A DNA stretch of 19,445 nucleotides from Elusimicrobiota bacterium (GCA_003450735.1 DMEZ01000052.1:1-19445), one strand, 5' to 3'; positions 8,850 through 15,547 are shown, counted from the first letter of the stretch. Numbers and translations are program-made. Notes: generated from the sequence alone by a model not told the origin.

Positions 8850-8887
8850 GCCGGCTCCCCCTCAGGGGAAAGCCGGCTCCAGGAGCC
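8850..8887 (+). promoter_or_regulatory. Structured 5' leader with two competing hairpins before the DksA-family gene
   Basis: GCCGGCT (8850-8856) pairs perfectly with AGCCGGC (8871-8877), and CCCC/GGGG extends the stem inward past a small bulge. The ribosome-binding site AGGAG is at 8881-8885, 7 nt before ATG. GGAGCC (8882-8887), which contains it, is complementary to GGCTCC at 8853-8858. That segment is in the first stem, so the two pairings exclude each other. There is no T-run, so this is not an intrinsic terminator. A regulatory role is inferred. Confidence 0.45.
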
Positions 8888-8892
8888 CCATC

Positions 8893-9330
8893 ATGGCCAA
8901 GAAAACGACGAAGAAGACCCCTAGCCCCGCCCTCAAGAAGGCGGCGAATAAGTCGGGCGGCCTGGCGCCCGGCGCGGCGATCTCCAAGACGGAGCTCGGC
9001 ACCATCCGCAAGCTCCTCATAGCCAAGCGCAACGAGCTCATGGAGATCATCCGCAAGAACCAGGACATGGAGCCCATCACCTCCGAGGTCGGTGACGACG
9101 CCGATCAGGCCGGGCAGTCGCTCGAGAAGGAGATGATCTTCGAGGTCTCCGACAACGAGCGCAACGCCCTCGACCAGATCGAGGGGGCCCTCCGGAAGAT
9201 CGAGAAGGGGACCTACGGCCTCTGCGAGACCTGCCAGAAGCCCATCATGAAGGAGCGCCTGAAGGCCCTGCCCTTCGCCCGCTACTGCATCGGCTGCCAG
9301 AGTTCCTCGGAGCGCGCCATCCTTTCGTGA
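8893..9330 (+). CDS. TraR/DksA-family zinc-finger transcription regulator
   Basis: 145 residues. Residues 1-30 are a basic Lys/Ala/Thr extension. Residues about 32-105 form the helical hairpin, with DDADQA at 68-73 matching the DxxDxA tip motif that DksA places in the RNA polymerase secondary channel. A four-cysteine zinc finger follows: C111-ETC114 and C132-IGC135 in LCETCQKPI and YCIGCQ. DksA proteins modulate promoters, often with ppGpp. The acidic tip supports a genuine DksA-like role rather than a general C4 finger. Start ATG 8893 has AGGAG 7 nt upstream. The frame stays open upstream into the coiled-coil gene, but nothing supports an earlier start. It is followed after 25 nt by the secreted protein at 9356. 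Confidence 0.92.
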   Translation: MAKKTTKKTPSPALKKAANKSGGLAPGAAISKTELGTIRKLLIAKRNELMEIIRKNQDMEPITSEVGDDADQAGQSLEKEMIFEVSDNERNALDQIEGALRKIEKGTYGLCETCQKPIMKERLKALPFARYCIGCQSSSERAILS

Positions 9331-9355
9331 GCCGAGTCGCCGTCCTGAAGGCCTT

Positions 9356-10051
9356 GTGAGGCTCGCGCTCCTTGCGCTCTGCCTCGCGGCCTTGCCCGCG
9401 GCAGCCGCCTGGGAGTGCCCCTCGCCTTACTGGGACCTGCGCATCCAGGAGATCGCCGGCTTCGAGTTCAACCCCGCCCACTGCCAGGCCCAGAAGCGCT
9501 GGACGGAGACCGTCAAGGTCGGCAAGGACAAGAAGGTGAAGGTCCGCATCGAGGGGGAGAGCCCCTCGGCCGTGAAGGTCCCCGGGCGGGAGGTCGAGGT
9601 GCGGTTCCTGGAGACCCTCCTCGTCGGGACGGGCAAGCCCCGCGACGAGGTCGCCTCCGACGACAACTGGCCCTGCGGGGACCGCCGTCTCAAGCCCTCG
9701 CCCGCGGCCGAGGGCCGGCACCTCGGATTCCGCACCGAACGCTTCCTCTGCAAGGAGACCACCCGCTCCGGCTTCCGCCGCCGGCAGATCCTCTGGCTCG
9801 ACGACCACGACACCAAGATGACCGTCCTCGTCTCCTACGAGTTCTCGGTGGGGCTCGAGAACCATCAGGACCGGTCCTGGGTCGCCCGGCTCGCCAAGAT
9901 CCAGGAGCCCCACCAGGAGCTCTTCGAGCAGGCGATCACCGCGCTCAAGCCCAAGCAGGGCGTGGGCTCGGCGGCGCCCAAGAAGGAAGAGAAGACGCCG
10001 AAGAAGGCCGAGCCCAAGAAGGAGTCCGGCCCCGTCCCGCTGCTGCGCTAG
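9356..10051 (+). CDS. Secreted cysteine-containing protein of unknown function
   Basis: 231 residues from GTG 9356, which opens a signal peptide (MRLALLALCLAALPAAAA before WECP). The mature chain has four cysteines (21, 43, 107, 132), in WECPSPYWDL, HCQAQK, WPCGD and FLCKET, probably two disulfides. The middle is mixed beta-rich sequence. From about 198 the tail is Lys/Pro/Glu-rich (PKKEEKTPKKAEPKKE), as in periplasmic proteins with a flexible end. No family is recognised. It lies 25 nt after the DksA-family gene with no promoter between, so it is probably co-transcribed, possibly by coupling through a weak GAAGG. Its TAG stop shares the tetranucleotide CTAG with the convergent transglycosylase stop. 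Confidence 0.75.
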   Translation: MRLALLALCLAALPAAAAWECPSPYWDLRIQEIAGFEFNPAHCQAQKRWTETVKVGKDKKVKVRIEGESPSAVKVPGREVEVRFLETLLVGTGKPRDEVASDDNWPCGDRRLKPSPAAEGRHLGFRTERFLCKETTRSGFRRRQILWLDDHDTKMTVLVSYEFSVGLENHQDRSWVARLAKIQEPHQELFEQAITALKPKQGVGSAAPKKEEKTPKKAEPKKESGPVPLLR

Positions 10052-11538
10052 GCTTTCTTCTTCTTGGCCGGCCGTCTGGCGGGAGGCATGTAGGACGACA
10101 CGTCGACCGCTTCCCCGCCGAGTTCCTCGTAGTAGCCGAAGACCTTCCTCACGTAGCGCTTCGTCTCCCCGATGTTCGGGATACGGGTCTTCACGCGCCG
10201 ATGGCCGGCGTTGTAGGCCGCGGCGGCCAGCACCTTGTCTTCGCCGTAGAGCGTGAGCAGCCACCGGAGGTGGCGCGCGCCCCCGTCGATGCTCTGCACG
10301 GGGTTGCGGGGGTCGACGCCGAGCTGGCGCGCGGTGTCGGGCATGAGCTGCATGAGGCCGACGGCGCCGGCCGGGGAGACCCGCATCGGGTCGCCCCAGG
10401 GGTTCTCGGCCCGCAAAACCGCCTCGAGCAGCTTCGCATCCACTCCGCGCTTCGCCGCGACGAGCTCGAGGGTCTTGCGGTAGCGGGCGACGGGGTCCTT
10501 CGAAGGCTTGGAGGCGGGGGGAAGGGGGACGACCGCCTGCTGGAGGGCCTCGCGGAGGGCGGGCGCCTTCACCGGCACGACCGGCTCGACCCTGGGCTTC
10601 GCCGGGCCCTGCCGCAGAGCGCGCTGGTAGGCGGCCAGGAAGCTCTTCACCTCGGGGTCGTTCGGAATGCCGCCGCTGCGGACGACCTTGCCGGTGCCGA
10701 CCTGGTAGGCCGCGAGGGCGCGGTGCACGTCCCCGTGGAAAAAATCGATGAGGTGGGACAGGAGCTTGGCCCCGACCCGTATGTTGGTCTCGGGGTCCTT
10801 GAGGTCCGCCCCCTTCATGCCCACGGCGTTCGCCGCGGCGCGCGTGATGAGCAGGAGCCCGTAGGAGCCTCCGCTCACCCGGGAAGGCCTGGCCTCGAAA
10901 CCGCCCTTGGCGGCCAACAGGGCGCGCAGAACGTCCGGCGAGAGGCCCGCCGCCTTCGCCTCGGCCTGGAGGAAGCCCTCGTAGGGGCCGGGCGGGGGGA
11001 CTTCCCTGCCGAGGCTCTCGGGCGCGGGCCTCGCGAGGACGAGGCCTCCGGCGGAGGCCGTCTTCGCCTGCACCGGCGTCCATGACCCGACGGCATCCCG
11101 GACGGCGCCGCCGTCGAAGAAAGCGGAAGCGTCTTGGGAGGCGGCCGCGGCGTTCTGGTCCACAGAGCGGCCGGCGTCAGCGAACCGGGCCTGGAGCGAG
11201 GGCTTCTCCTGAGGCACGGGTGGGAGGGCTTGCGCCTGCTCCTGGAAGAGGATGCCGTCCTCGCCCCAGACCGCCTTCAGGGCGTCGATCGCTTCGTTGC
11301 GCCGGCCGGCCGGCTGGGACGCCCACTGGGACGCCTGGTAGGACAGCTCGGCGCGGCCTTCCGCCTCGACCAGCTTTTTCCAGGCATCGGGGCCGAGCAG
11401 CTCCTTGATGCGGGGCTCGGTGGTGGCGAGCTTCTCTTGGATCTCCGGGGTGAGACCCTGGCCCAGGGGAACCAGCACGCGCACTTCGGCCGAAGACTGG
11501 GAAGCGAACAGGACGAAGGCGATCGACAGGAGCCTCAC
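10048..11538 (-). CDS. Lytic transglycosylase with tandem SLT domains, the first degenerate
   Basis: 496 residues from GTG 11538, which opens a signal peptide (RLLSIAFVLFASQSSA before EVRV). Residues about 20-185 are an Ala/Gln-rich region with no recognised domain. Residues about 190-305 align with an SLT/lysozyme-like fold, but the catalytic glutamate position reads AAKGGF instead of the usual ESxF and the YNAG motif is YQVG, so it should be inactive. Residues about 350-475 are a good SLT domain: catalytic Glu about 378 in VLRAENPWG, VSPAGAVGLMQLMPDTA, and AAAYNAGHRRV. The tail is Lys-rich. SLT enzymes cleave the MurNAc-GlcNAc bond of peptidoglycan to give 1,6-anhydro ends. The frame extends upstream to 11613, but the signal peptide and promoter support 11538. 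Confidence 0.88.
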   Translation of the reverse strand: MRLLSIAFVLFASQSSAEVRVLVPLGQGLTPEIQEKLATTEPRIKELLGPDAWKKLVEAEGRAELSYQASQWASQPAGRRNEAIDALKAVWGEDGILFQEQAQALPPVPQEKPSLQARFADAGRSVDQNAAAASQDASAFFDGGAVRDAVGSWTPVQAKTASAGGLVLARPAPESLGREVPPPGPYEGFLQAEAKAAGLSPDVLRALLAAKGGFEARPSRVSGGSYGLLLITRAAANAVGMKGADLKDPETNIRVGAKLLSHLIDFFHGDVHRALAAYQVGTGKVVRSGGIPNDPEVKSFLAAYQRALRQGPAKPRVEPVVPVKAPALREALQQAVVPLPPASKPSKDPVARYRKTLELVAAKRGVDAKLLEAVLRAENPWGDPMRVSPAGAVGLMQLMPDTARQLGVDPRNPVQSIDGGARHLRWLLTLYGEDKVLAAAAYNAGHRRVKTRIPNIGETKRYVRKVFGYYEELGGEAVDVSSYMPPARRPAKKKKA

Positions 11539-11544
11539 ATCCTG

Positions 11545-11550
11545 ATTGTA
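11545..11550 (-). promoter_or_regulatory. -10 element of the transglycosylase gene, predicted leaderless
   Basis: On the minus strand TACAAT (11550 down to 11545) lies 6 nt before the GTG at 11538. The -35 region is weak. AGGAT falls between the -10 and the GTG, upstream of the expected start point, so it would not be in the mRNA. Confidence 0.5.
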
Positions 11551-11592
11551 CGATGAGAACCCGGTCTTGACCTGTAGCCGTCGGCCCAGCAC

Positions 11593-11616
11593 ACCTTGGG
11601 CCCAAGGTCCCAAGGG
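11593..11616. promoter_or_regulatory. 16-bp palindrome with an extra half-site in a divergent promoter region
   Basis: ACCTTGGGCCCAAGGT at 11593-11608 is a perfect palindrome, and CCCAAGGG follows at 11609-11616. That gives CCTTGGG at 11594, CCCAAGG at 11601 and CCCAAGG at 11609. It covers the -35 position of the promoter for 11640 and lies just upstream of the divergent transglycosylase promoter, where an operator for a dimeric regulator would sit. A binding role is inferred. Confidence 0.45.
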
Positions 11617-11621
11617 CAGAA

Positions 11622-11630
11622 TGATAGAAT
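11622..11630 (+). promoter_or_regulatory. Extended -10 promoter of the ArnT-like gene
   Basis: TGATAGAAT, an extended -10 (TG at 11622-11623, TAGAAT at 11625-11630), lies 9 nt before GTG 11640 and 15 nt before ATG 11646. The -35 position is occupied by the palindrome rather than a TTGACA-like sequence. The TG extension would compensate for the weak -35. Confidence 0.6.
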
Positions 11631-11639
11631 ACCGCCCTC

Positions 11640-13247
11640 GTGGCCATGAAGCTCCTGCTCGCGCTCGTCCTCTCCTCCCCCTTCTGGGGCCTCGGGCATC
11701 CGCTCTGGGAGACCGACGACGCCCGCTATGCGGAGGTGCCCCGCGAGATGGTCGAGCTCGGCGACTGGCTCACCCCGCGCCTGGACTACTTCGAGTACGT
11801 CGAGAAGCCGCCCCTCATCTACTGGCTCCCGGCCCTCTCCTACAAGCTCTTCGGCGTGAGCGAGGCCGCCGCCCGCCTGCCCAACGCCCTCCTCGCCCTG
11901 GCGGGTCTGCTCGGCGTCTGGTGGCTGGGCTCCTGGCTGTTCTCGCCTTCGGCCGGCCGGTGGGGCGCCATCCTCTTGGGGACCTGCTTCCAGTACTTCC
12001 TGCTGGGCCGTCTCCTGACGCCGGACATGGCCTTGAGCGTCTTCCTGCTCTGGGCGAGCGCGGCCGCCCTGCGCTGCCTCAAGCGTCCCGAGGACGCCCG
12101 CTGGGCCGGCCCGCTGGCCTGGGTGTGCATGGCCCTGGCTTTCCTCTCCAAGGGGCTCATCGCCGTGCTCCTGCCCGGCCTGTGGCTGGTTTTGCTTTTG
12201 GCTTTTTTTCCGGACCTGCGCCGGGGCCTCCAGGGCTTGCTCCTCAATTGGGGCGTGCCCGCGTTCATCCTCATCGTCGGCGCCTGGTTCGCGGCGATGG
12301 AGCGCCGCCATCCCGGCTTCTTCCATTTCTTCGTCGTCGAGCAGCATTTCCAGCGCTACCTCACCCCGAAGTACTCGCGCCCGGGGCCCTGGTACTATTT
12401 CTTCGGCGTTAACGCGGCCGGGACCCTGCCCTGGATGCCGCTTTTTTGGGCCGGGGCAGCCCTGCCGTTCATCCGGTGGAGGGAGCCCGGTGAGGCGTCC
12501 GCCTCCCGCAGACAGCTGGCCCTCTGGGTCGCGGCGGTGTTCGGCTTCTTCTCGGCCTCGAGCTCGAAACTGCCGACCTACATCCTCCCGCTCTTCGCCC
12601 ACCAGGCCCTGCTCGCGGGCGACCTGCTCGCCCGCCTCTCCGAGGAGGAGGGGGCCCTGCGCAAGTGGCTGCGCGGCTGCTCTCTGCCCCTGGCCGCCGT
12701 CTTCGCCCTCGCCGCCCTGGCGGGGCCCTTGCTCGCCCCGCGCCTGGCGCCTCTCCCTTTGCCTCCGGCGGCGCTCTGGGCCGCGTCGGCCTTCGCGATG
12801 CTGCAGGCCCTCGCCCTGGCCTCCCTGCCGCTGCGGGCCCCGCTCAAGGCGGCCTTCCTCGCCTGCGCGGCCAACGCCCTGGCCCTCGCCGCCGCCCACG
12901 GCGCCTCCCCGCTGCTGAGCGCGAAAGCGCTCGCCCTCGACATCGCCGCGCGCTTCTCGCCGGGCGACCGCATCTACTGCTACGACAAGTATCTGCACGG
13001 CATCGCGTTCTACGTCCGCCGGCCGGTCGACGTGGTGAACTGGGTGGGGGAGCTGCACTACGCGAAGAGAGACCCGAAGTACGCGGGGCGGTTCGGAGAC
13101 GACGACACCCTCCGCACGCTGGATCCCGGCCGCACGAACTTCGTGGTGCTCGACGCCAAGCTCTTCGAGCATCTCAAGACCCTGCGCCCTCCCGGCAGCC
13201 TCCGGCGCGCCGCCCCGTACGGGAGCTGGATTCTCGTGGAGATCTGA
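11640..13247 (+). CDS. ArnT-like membrane glycosyltransferase (GT-C, GT39/83 type)
   Basis: 535 residues from GTG 11640; ATG 11646 is an alternative two codons later. The first periplasmic loop has WETDDARYAEVPREM (about 23-37), the acidic GT-C motif of the ArnT/protein mannosyltransferase group, which uses a polyprenyl-phosphate sugar donor. YVEKPPLIYWLP is also typical. About 10-12 transmembrane segments follow to about residue 430, including LSKGLIAVLLPGLWLVLLLAF and SKLPTYILPLF. A soluble C-terminal domain (FSPGDRIYCYDKYLHGIAFYVRR) matches the usual ArnT tail. ArnT of enterobacteria moves L-Ara4N to lipid A, but substrate cannot be read from sequence. It is divergent from the transglycosylase and is followed after 9 nt by the two-TM protein gene. 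Confidence 0.88.
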   Translation: MAMKLLLALVLSSPFWGLGHPLWETDDARYAEVPREMVELGDWLTPRLDYFEYVEKPPLIYWLPALSYKLFGVSEAAARLPNALLALAGLLGVWWLGSWLFSPSAGRWGAILLGTCFQYFLLGRLLTPDMALSVFLLWASAAALRCLKRPEDARWAGPLAWVCMALAFLSKGLIAVLLPGLWLVLLLAFFPDLRRGLQGLLLNWGVPAFILIVGAWFAAMERRHPGFFHFFVVEQHFQRYLTPKYSRPGPWYYFFGVNAAGTLPWMPLFWAGAALPFIRWREPGEASASRRQLALWVAAVFGFFSASSSKLPTYILPLFAHQALLAGDLLARLSEEEGALRKWLRGCSLPLAAVFALAALAGPLLAPRLAPLPLPPAALWAASAFAMLQALALASLPLRAPLKAAFLACAANALALAAAHGASPLLSAKALALDIAARFSPGDRIYCYDKYLHGIAFYVRRPVDVVNWVGELHYAKRDPKYAGRFGDDDTLRTLDPGRTNFVVLDAKLFEHLKTLRPPGSLRRAAPYGSWILVEI

Positions 13248-13249
13248 GC

Positions 13250-13255
13250 TAAACT
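13250..13255 (+). promoter_or_regulatory. Possible internal -10 element before the two-TM protein gene
   Basis: TAAACT lies 3 nt after the transferase stop. TGGATT at 13227-13232, 17 bp upstream, is a weak -35. ATG 13263 lies 7 nt after the -10, the leaderless spacing seen elsewhere in the window. If used, it gives this gene its own transcript. Confidence 0.35.
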
Positions 13256-13256
13256 C

Positions 13257-13985
13257 ATGAAGATGGAGCCGCCAGCGCTGCCGGAGATCCAGGTCCGCAG
13301 GCCCTTCTGGAAGAAGGGCGGCTTCTGGTGCCTGCTTCTCGTCGTCGCGGCCTTCCCCTACGTCTGGAAGGAGAAGGGCAGCCTCGAGCGCCGGTTCCGG
13401 GACCGCTTCCTGTCCCAGTCCGAGCAGCTGAAGCTCCGCGCGAGGACGGCGGCGCAGGAGGCGGCGCAGCTCGCGTCGAAGGCCGCCGAGCAGGCCGCCT
13501 CGAAGACCGCCGCCGAGACCGTGAAGGCCGCCGGCGAGCTGCGCGAGATGATCGAGGGCGACGACGGCCTCCCGGAGGAGGGCACATCCGCCTCCCGGCT
13601 CGCGGCCCCGGACGCCTCGCCCAGGATGCGGGGGGAGTCCGCGGCCACCTACGATCCCGAGGGGAACGTCCGTAAGCGCCGGAGGACGGGCGTCCAGCTG
13701 CAGAAGACCTACTCCCATGTGAAGCGCGGCTTCCGCTCGGCGGGAGAGGCCAGCGCCGAAGGGATGCTCCACAGCAAGCGCAGGAGCCTCTCGACCCCCA
13801 TCGCCAAGGGCGCGGAGGTCCAGCAGGGGCTCTACGGGTTCGAGGGCTCGCGGGAGCGGGGGGTCGCGTTCTTCGAGACGGGCCTGGGCAAGGGCATCCT
13901 GATGGGGCTGGGCTTCATGGCGGTGTTCGGACTGCTGGGCTACGTCCTGCTGAGCATCAACACCAAGCACGCTAAGACTTTTTGA
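13257..13985 (+). CDS. Protein of unknown function with two transmembrane helices
   Basis: 242 residues from ATG 13257, or 240 from ATG 13263. One transmembrane helix is at about 22-36 (FWCLLLVVAAFPYVW) and one near the C-terminus at about 212-233 (ILMGLGFMAVFGLLGYVLL). Between them is a charged, Ala-rich helix (about 43-100: RTAAQEAAQLASKAAEQAAS and following) and a basic, low-complexity middle (NVRKRRRTGVQLQKTYS). No family is recognised. It follows the ArnT-like gene by 9 nt, so it is probably co-transcribed even if the -10 at 13250 also works. The end overlaps the convergent RDD gene by 14 nt, with no terminator visible between them. Confidence 0.75.
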   Translation: MKMEPPALPEIQVRRPFWKKGGFWCLLLVVAAFPYVWKEKGSLERRFRDRFLSQSEQLKLRARTAAQEAAQLASKAAEQAASKTAAETVKAAGELREMIEGDDGLPEEGTSASRLAAPDASPRMRGESAATYDPEGNVRKRRRTGVQLQKTYSHVKRGFRSAGEASAEGMLHSKRRSLSTPIAKGAEVQQGLYGFEGSRERGVAFFETGLGKGILMGLGFMAVFGLLGYVLLSINTKHAKTF

Positions 13986-14763
13986 TCGAGACCTCGCTGC
14001 GGCGCCGGTCGAGCGCCCGGGCCTTGATCTCGTAGGAGTCCTTGCCCGCGCTCAGGAGGAACCCATCCGGGTCGAAGATGGCGCCCATGGCCTCTTTGAA
14101 CTGGCGGACGTCCCCGCTGGCTCGAGCCAGCTCGGCGAGCTGATGGGTATAGGTCCCATGCTCGGCCTTGTAGGCCTCCTCGATCTGGGCGAGCACCTGC
14201 AGGCCCTCGTTGGCCTTGCGCAGGGCTTCCCGGTCGGCCGGGGTGGGGGCGAAGACGAAGAACCGGAAGTTCAGGACGACGATGACGGCAACGGCCGAGA
14301 AGGCGAGCATCGCGTTGCGCGCGGTCTGCCCCTGGCTCTTGGGCTCGGCTTCGACGACGATCGTGGCGGCGAGCAAGTCGTGCCAGGCCCGGGATTCCGG
14401 ATGGAACAGGGCCCACACGAAGCCCAGGTTGAAGAGCGGCATTCCGGCCAGGTAGCCCAGCGCGCGCACGACGCTGCGGCCGAGGCCCAGCTTCGACCCG
14501 TCGGGACGGACGACCCGCAAACCCAGCAGGCGCTTGCCGACCGTGGCCCCGGCGCAGTTCCCGAGGACCTGGTAGAGCACATAGGCCGCGGCCCAGGCGC
14601 AAAGGACGCGCTTCCAGCCGGAGGGGTCGTGCCGGATGAAGATCAGATAGTAGAGGGTCCCATAGTAGCCGGCTAGGAAGGGCAGGAGGTCGGCCAGAAA
14701 GGCGAGGAAGCGGTCGGTGATCTTCGCCAGCGGGGGGCTGGAAGGCGCCTGCGCCTGCTCCAT
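13972..14763 (-). CDS. RDD-domain membrane protein with pilin-like C-terminal domain
   Basis: 263 residues. Residues about 10-135 are an RDD-type domain: ITDRFLAFLADLLPFLAG, then CAGATVGKRLLGLRVVRPDG (GxTxGKxxxGxxV is the family hallmark), then SRAWHDLLAATIVV. A further helix at about 149-171 (MLAFSAVAVIVVLNFRFFVF) leads into a soluble part, about 175-263, with VLAQIEEAYKAEHGTYTHQL, FKEAMGAIF and DSYEIKA. That order resembles the region after the first helix of type IV pilins and GspG pseudopilins. RDD proteins are poorly understood; some affect ion tolerance. Start ATG 14763 is supported by a -10 element 6 nt upstream. The 3' end overlaps the convergent gene by 14 nt. Confidence 0.82.
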   Translation of the reverse strand: MEQAQAPSSPPLAKITDRFLAFLADLLPFLAGYYGTLYYLIFIRHDPSGWKRVLCAWAAAYVLYQVLGNCAGATVGKRLLGLRVVRPDGSKLGLGRSVVRALGYLAGMPLFNLGFVWALFHPESRAWHDLLAATIVVEAEPKSQGQTARNAMLAFSAVAVIVVLNFRFFVFAPTPADREALRKANEGLQVLAQIEEAYKAEHGTYTHQLAELARASGDVRQFKEAMGAIFDPDGFLLSAGKDSYEIKARALDRRRSEVSIKKS

Positions 14764-14769
14764 GCGACT

Positions 14770-14799
14770 ATCCTACATCCGAAGCCCTTCGGCGCGCAA
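14770..14799 (-). promoter_or_regulatory. Promoter of the RDD gene with a palindrome in its spacer
   Basis: On the minus strand TTGCGC (14799-14794) and TAGGAT (14775-14770) are 18 bp apart, and ATG 14763 follows after 6 nt. The spacer holds CCGAAG-CC-CTTCGG (plus-strand 14779-14792), an inverted repeat that could be an operator or, in read-through RNA from the ORF6N gene, a hairpin. No T-run follows it. Confidence 0.5.
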
Positions 14800-14825
14800 T
14801 GCTGGATTTCAAGACGTTGGCTTTC

Positions 14826-15338
14826 TCAAGGCTGAAAACCGATTTGCCGCTTAGGGCCGATGGGAGGGGCCAAGAGTTCATTGATCGCCTCGAATAACGA
14901 GCGAATCTGCTCATCATGCGAGGTCAACCGCGCCTCCAGTTCTGCCAGCTTTTGCGCAAGCTTTCTATGCCTCGAGATCGTCTCTCTTATCTTGACGAAA
15001 GCCCGCATGATCGCGATGTTGACCTGGACCGCCCTCTCGCTCTTGAGCACGCTTGAGAGCATGGCCACTCCCTGCTCAGTGAATGCGCGTGGAGGGTATT
15101 TTGAATGCTGTCCTCGCTTTAAGGTTCCAATTTGGAACCTTAAAGAATCCTGCTCCTTCTGGCTGAGGACGAACATGAAATCATCAAGGAACCTGGTGGA
15201 ATTGCGTTTGACGGCCTTGTTCAACTCCTTTGTCTTAACGCCATACAATTGAGCGAGGTCGGAATCCAGCATCACTTTCCGATTCCGTATCAAGTATATC
15301 CGCCGCTCGATTTGTTCGATTGGAATCAATGATTTCAT
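14826..15338 (-). CDS. ORF6N-domain DNA-binding protein
   Basis: 170 residues. The N-terminal part (about 1-85) is an ORF6N domain, a DNA-binding module common in phage antirepressor-like proteins and in mobile regions: IEQIERRIYLIRNRKVMLD, SDLAQLYGVKTKELNKAVK, RFLDDFMFVLSQKE. GQHSKYPPRAFTEQGVAML (about 80-98) is the standard extension. The C-terminal half is a helical coiled-coil segment (ISRHRKLAQKLAELEARL, then EQIRSLFEAINELLAPP). ATG 15338 is preferred over ATG 15353 because GGGAGGGG lies 5 nt before it. Codons are clearly less G/C-ending than in the flanking genes, so recent acquisition is likely. The coding sequence contains a perfect palindrome at 15117-15145. Confidence 0.9.
   Translation of the reverse strand: MKSLIPIEQIERRIYLIRNRKVMLDSDLAQLYGVKTKELNKAVKRNSTRFLDDFMFVLSQKEQDSLRFQIGTLKRGQHSKYPPRAFTEQGVAMLSSVLKSERAVQVNIAIMRAFVKIRETISRHRKLAQKLAELEARLTSHDEQIRSLFEAINELLAPPIGPKRQIGFQP
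15117..15145. repeat. Perfect 14+1+14 palindrome inside the ORF6N gene
   Basis: The left arm CTTTAAGGTTCCAA (15117-15130), a central T, and the right arm TTGGAACCTTAAAG (15132-15145) are exact reverse complements. It encodes LRFQIGTLK of the ORF6N protein. It would give a strong mRNA hairpin with almost no loop or act as a symmetric protein-binding site. It could be an autoregulatory operator or a by-product of codon choice. Confidence 0.85.
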
Positions 15339-15447
15339 GGGAACCCCTCCCACAAGTACGTATGAGCCAGTGATTTGGTTCCATCGCGAGATAGCGGCCG
15401 CAGTAGTCTAGTGTCGAGAGCGGCAGCATTCGGCGCCGCATGCTCCG

Positions 15448-15474
15448 CAGTCCTCAACTATAATCTGAGGACTG
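15448..15474. promoter_or_regulatory. 9-9-9 inverted repeat enclosing a -10-like sequence
   Basis: CAGTCCTCA (15448-15456) and TGAGGACTG (15466-15474) are exact reverse complements flanking ACTATAATC. The centre reads TATAAT on the plus strand and TATAGT on the minus strand. It lies about 110 nt upstream of the ORF6N start, so it could be a repressor operator over an ORF6N promoter. No good -35 was found in either direction. Confidence 0.45.
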
Positions 15475-15547
15475 TCGCCATTGGGCCTGTCTTCCGTCGA
15501 GCGATCACAGGGCTATATTCCAGGAAGCGGTCCCCCATGATGTTGAA

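Noticed and set aside
11535..13970. An 811-codon minus-strand frame covering the ArnT-like gene
   Set aside because: Low-complexity Gly/Glu/Arg/Gln product. The plus-strand frame has transmembrane helices and the ArnT motif.
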